From positions 20,173-84,172 of the forward strand of contig CAMAXY010000006.1 in the NCBI GenBank assembly GCA_945862215.1: a stretch of DNA of 64,000 nucleotides. Reading direction: 5' to 3'. Made by a program: the position numbers and the translations under genes. The notes under the pieces were generated by a model that was not told the origin of the DNA, did no database searches, and saw nothing but the letters and a program-made list of their open reading frames with translations. Each line of letters begins with the position of its first letter. The first letter of the stretch is position 1. This stretch comes from Singulisphaera sp. GP187. GTDB taxonomy: Bacteria > Planctomycetota > Phycisphaerae > Phycisphaerales > SM1A02. Of the stretch, positions 60,974-64,000 are shown piece by piece.

Positions 60974-61959
60974 TAAGTTCCTTTCGCCTGAGTGCGAGCG
61001 CGATTCGCTGCGTACCGCCTCAGGAATTCATCAGCCAGAACACCGATCAAGATCACAAGCCCGATCACTGCGAACTCCGCCGTGTCAGGCAACCAAGATA
61101 TGAGAACGATCGCATTGCGCAAGACCTGCATCACCGCTGCGCCAATAACAACGCCGACAACACTTCCCTCTCCGCCAGAGAGACGATATCCACCAAGCAC
61201 CGCTGCGGCGATGGCATAGAGCTCATAAAAGTTTCCGAAATCACTCGGTTGCGCACTGCCAACATCGCAAACAAAAAGTAGACCACCGAAACCTGCTAAC
61301 AAACTGCAGAGTGTGTATGCAAGAATTTGCAGTCGTGCGACAGGGATCCCGCTGTATCGCGCAGCGCTTGGACTGCGGCCGACTGCCTTCATCCACCTTC
61401 CCCAGACCGTGCAGTTGAGAAAAATCATTGAAAGAATTGCGATCACGATCAGCGACAAGACTGGCGCGGGGATCGCAAATCCTTCAACGCCTGGAATTGA
61501 AACACGTCCATTGCCAATCCAGCGCAACTCGCTGAATTTTCCCTGAAATCCTTGCGTTTGATCCATTGTGACACCGCGCGCGAGCCCTCTGAAAATCAGC
61601 AAGCCGCACAGCGTGACAAGAAATGATTGGATACGCCCATATGCGACTAACCCGCCTTGCATCACTCCGATCGCAATAGACATCAACAGAATGAATGCAA
61701 CTGTTTCGGTCGCAGACCATCCCATCTGATTCAATAAATATGGGGTCAATATTCCAGACAAGCAAACTACACCACCAATCGAAAGATCAATGCCTGCGGT
61801 GAGAATCACAAATCCAACGCCGATACTGAGAATGCCGAAGAGTGAAGTGCGTCGAAGAAGGTTTTCAATGTTGTATGCAGTCAAGAAATTCGGCGAAAGA
61901 ATCGATGTTGCAATCACGATCACCAGAAAAATTCCTGCGATGCCTAGAATCTTCTTCAT
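60973..61959 (-). CDS. Sugar ABC transporter permease (RbsC family)
   Basis: 328 residues, highly hydrophobic with about eight to ten membrane segments. IGVGFVILTAGIDLSIGGVVCLSGI near the N-terminus, FLVTLCGLLIFRGLARG, AVGRSPSAARYSGIPVARLQILAYTLCSLLAGFGGLL and LGGYRLSGGEGSVVGVVIGAAVMQVLRN are characteristic of ribose/xylose-type permeases. Overlaps the ATPase gene by ATGA. Confidence 0.93.
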   Translation of the reverse strand: MKKILGIAGIFLVIVIATSILSPNFLTAYNIENLLRRTSLFGILSIGVGFVILTAGIDLSIGGVVCLSGILTPYLLNQMGWSATETVAFILLMSIAIGVMQGGLVAYGRIQSFLVTLCGLLIFRGLARGVTMDQTQGFQGKFSELRWIGNGRVSIPGVEGFAIPAPVLSLIVIAILSMIFLNCTVWGRWMKAVGRSPSAARYSGIPVARLQILAYTLCSLLAGFGGLLFVCDVGSAQPSDFGNFYELYAIAAAVLGGYRLSGGEGSVVGVVIGAAVMQVLRNAIVLISWLPDTAEFAVIGLVILIGVLADEFLRRYAANRARTQAKGT

Positions 61960-63491
61960 GCTGCTGCCTCAGAGTGGCTTGCGACATCTTCACCGCCGAC
62001 AACCGCCAATCGAGTGATCGCGTCTTCGGTTGCATCGGCAATATTCATCTCGCCTTCAATCCGACCTTCGCGCATCACGACAATTCGGTCGCAGAGCAAT
62101 AACAATTCTTCTGTATCGCTGATCGAACACAACACCGCTGCGCCGCGATGTGCAGCTTTTCGAATCAATGCGTGAATTTCTGCGCGCGCGCCAACATCCA
62201 CGCCGCGACTCGGTTCGTCAAGCAGGAGCACACTGGGCTCTGTCGAAAGCCATTTCGCAAGCACTACTTTCTGCTGATTTCCACCTGAAAAAAGCGCAAC
62301 TTGTCGCTCGGGCAGCACAGGGTGAATTTTTATCAAGTCGATCATCCGCGCAACTCCCGTGCGTTCTGCACCACGGCGAATGAAGCCTGCGATGGAATCT
62401 CTTGCGATCTTGACGACCGACGCATTAATCCGCACAGAATCTTCCAACATTAAACCATCTCGTTGCCGATCTTCTGGAACCATTGCGATTCCGCAGCGCG
62501 AAGCGACAACAGGATCACTCGGCGCAATAATCTGGCCATCCAGAGAAACATCACCGACAATACGGCGATCGACTCCAAAGATGGACTGCAGAACTTCTGT
62601 GCGGCCTGCGCCGACCAAACCTGCCAGCCCAACAATCTCGCCTTTGTGAACGCTCAAATTGATGGTCGACTTTGGATGCGCTTGTGTCTGCAGACCGCGC
62701 ACAACAAGTCTCGCCTGCGACTTCTCATTCGTAGATCGCAATTCGACACGCTGACTTTCATGAATCGTTCCCACCATTGCTCCGACAAGTCTTTCGCGTG
62801 TCAGTTGATCGCGAGAAAACTCTGCAACCCGCTCACCATCACGCAGTACAACGGCTCGATCAGCACAGTCGAGAACTTCATTCAGTCGATGCGTTATATA
62901 GACAACCGCAACCCCCTGATTTGCAAGTGTGCGAATGAGCGTCAGCAAACGACTCGTTTCGCCCATACTCAAACTGCTTGTTGGCTCGTCCAAAATCAAC
63001 ACTTTCGCTCGCAAAGAGAGCGCTTTTGCAATCTCAACCATTTGGCGACGACCGATCGACATCGTGGACACATCGCTCGCAGGTGATAGATCCAGGCCGA
63101 CTCGCTCGATCCATTCGCGCGCTTGGGTGTGCATCGTCTTGCGATCAAGAAATCCAAATCGATTTGGTTCGCGACCAAGAGCAATGTTTCCGGCGATATC
63201 CAAATTATCCGCTAGGTTCAGTTCTTGATGCACAAGCGCAATTCCAGCTCGCACTGCATCACGTACGCCAGCAAATCGCACCGATTGTCCTGACAAAAAA
63301 ACTTCACCAGAATCTAGCGTCAGAACCCCTGCAAGAATTTTCATCAGTGTGCTCTTGCCAGCACCGTTCGCGCCGACAACCGCAACAACTTCTCCTGAGT
63401 AAATATCAATATCCACTGATCGCAAAGCGTGAACGCCTGCAAACCTCTTTCCAAGCCCCCTGCACCGCAGGATGGGAGCAGCATCCATCAC
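61956..63491 (-). CDS. Sugar ABC transporter ATPase, tandem domains (RbsA family)
   Basis: 511 residues with two ABC domains. First: Walker A GANGAGKSTLMKIL, signature MSIGRRQMVEIAKAL, Walker B LILDEPTSSL. Second: degenerate Walker A LVGAGRTEVLQSI, signature FSGGNQQKVVLAKWL, Walker B LLLDEPSRGVDVGA. This asymmetry is normal for RbsA/XylG-type importers. The GTG at 63491 overlaps the upstream stop; the ATG at 63488 is an alternative start. Confidence 0.94.
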   Translation of the reverse strand: MMDAAPILRCRGLGKRFAGVHALRSVDIDIYSGEVVAVVGANGAGKSTLMKILAGVLTLDSGEVFLSGQSVRFAGVRDAVRAGIALVHQELNLADNLDIAGNIALGREPNRFGFLDRKTMHTQAREWIERVGLDLSPASDVSTMSIGRRQMVEIAKALSLRAKVLILDEPTSSLSMGETSRLLTLIRTLANQGVAVVYITHRLNEVLDCADRAVVLRDGERVAEFSRDQLTRERLVGAMVGTIHESQRVELRSTNEKSQARLVVRGLQTQAHPKSTINLSVHKGEIVGLAGLVGAGRTEVLQSIFGVDRRIVGDVSLDGQIIAPSDPVVASRCGIAMVPEDRQRDGLMLEDSVRINASVVKIARDSIAGFIRRGAERTGVARMIDLIKIHPVLPERQVALFSGGNQQKVVLAKWLSTEPSVLLLDEPSRGVDVGARAEIHALIRKAAHRGAAVLCSISDTEELLLLCDRIVVMREGRIEGEMNIADATEDAITRLAVVGGEDVASHSEAAA

Positions 63492-64000
63492 TTCGCTTTA
63501 TTCCCCGCCGGATTTCCACTCGCACTCCCACTTGCATTCCCAGCCAACTTTTTCATCAAGTCAGCCTCAAACGCATCAACATTTGCGCGCGTCACTGTGA
63601 CGGCGGGGATATCAATAAATCCACTCTTGGGAAGCGCGTCTGGCTTTCCAAGACAAATTGCGTTGAGAATTTGAATGCTTCGATATCCATAGTTATATGG
63701 ATCTTGCGCCACGGTTCCTTGCACTGATCCATCGCGAATTCCAGCCAAAGTTTCTGGCTCCTCATCGAATCCAACGACTTTAATCTTGCCAATTTTCCCG
63801 CCGCTTTTCAGCGCTTCGAGTGCGAGAACTGGGTTGTATGCGAAGAGACCAACGACGCATCCGAGATTTGGATTCGCGCTCATCATGTCTTCGACATTTG
63901 CCTTCGCCTTTGCACGATCAAATTGATCCGTCAGCGTATTGAGCACTGTGTACTTCCCAATCGTCAGTGGCGTATTGGGATTTTCAACTCGCTTGTCATC
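63488..64000 (-). CDS. Periplasmic sugar-binding protein (5' end outside window)
   Basis: The C-terminal ~170 residues of a type I periplasmic binding protein: the frame is open to the window edge (DDKRVENPNTPLTIGKYT before the internal GTG at 63946). MSANPNLGCVVGLFAYNPVLALEAL, KIKVVGFDEEPETLAGIRDGSVQGTVAQDPYNYGYRSIQIL fit the ribose/xylose-binding family (peripla_BP_4). The tail NASGSASGNPAGNKAK is low complexity. First visible gene of the transporter operon. Confidence 0.9.
   Translation of the reverse strand, partial: DDKRVENPNTPLTIGKYTVLNTLTDQFDRAKAKANVEDMMSANPNLGCVVGLFAYNPVLALEALKSGGKIGKIKVVGFDEEPETLAGIRDGSVQGTVAQDPYNYGYRSIQILNAICLGKPDALPKSGFIDIPAVTVTRANVDAFEADLMKKLAGNASGSASGNPAGNKAK

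Overview
The window reads as chromosomal DNA of a planctomycete, probably of the Phycisphaerae type (the class is inference). Evidence: a Planctomycetota-style DUF1549/DUF1553 protein followed by a Tat-exported DUF1501 protein, a planctomycete-style sigma-70-like protein, a Tricorn-type protease, several secreted esterases and phosphodiesterases, and a moderate GC content. Nothing looks like a prophage, integron, CRISPR array or intact insertion sequence.

Layout. 1-7.2 kb: arginine operon argC(partial)-argB-argF-argG-argH(A)-argJ on the + strand. Three junctions are ATGA overlaps, and ArgH carries a fused C-terminal acetyltransferase. 7.2-8.4 kb: an unknown protein coupled to a sigma-70-like protein (- strand), apparently transcribed without a leader. 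8.4-9.8 kb: pheS behind a leader with 13-nt tandem repeats and strong hairpins. 9.8-25.6 kb: a 28-gene ribosomal superoperon on the - strand (S10-spc-alpha order: rpsJ to rplQ with secY, map, infA, rpoA). It lacks rpmD and rpsD, its bL36 and uS14 have lost zinc ligands, and several proteins have long low-complexity tails. A TTGACA/TATCAT promoter and a hairpin that includes the rpsJ ribosome binding site stand at its head.

25.7-36.5 kb: envelope and housekeeping genes: two secreted unknowns, a DPM1-like glycosyltransferase and a BshC-like unknown (+); a YhaM-type nuclease, NAD(P)HX dehydratase, secreted transglutaminase and lysS (-); then prfB (+), which needs a +1 frameshift at an unusual UAA codon. 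36.5-44.3 kb: a carbohydrate operon of a GH133 glycogen-debranching-type enzyme, a GH63-type glucosidase and a hybrid histidine kinase, followed by tRNA-Ser(UGA).

44.4-60.9 kb: a secreted hydrolase zone with Tricorn protease, sialate O-acetylesterase-like protein, alkaline-phosphatase-superfamily protein, tRNA-Gly(GCC), prolyl oligopeptidase-family enzyme, META-domain lipoprotein and the DUF1549/1553-DUF1501 pair. Its three large gaps, at about 48.0, 51.7-52.1 and 59.2-59.7 kb, hold a mosaic repeat family. The core is a 127-bp imperfect palindrome with three full copies of identical length, all in the same orientation, and every gap lies between a + strand gene and a converging - strand gene. 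59.8-64 kb: a sugar ABC transporter operon (binding protein, ATPase, permease) ending in a secreted aldose 1-epimerase.

The two strongest leads are the 127-bp palindromic mosaic elements at convergent gene ends and the CUU-UAA-C frameshift site of prfB. All calls were made by reading sequence and motifs; no database search or folding program was run.
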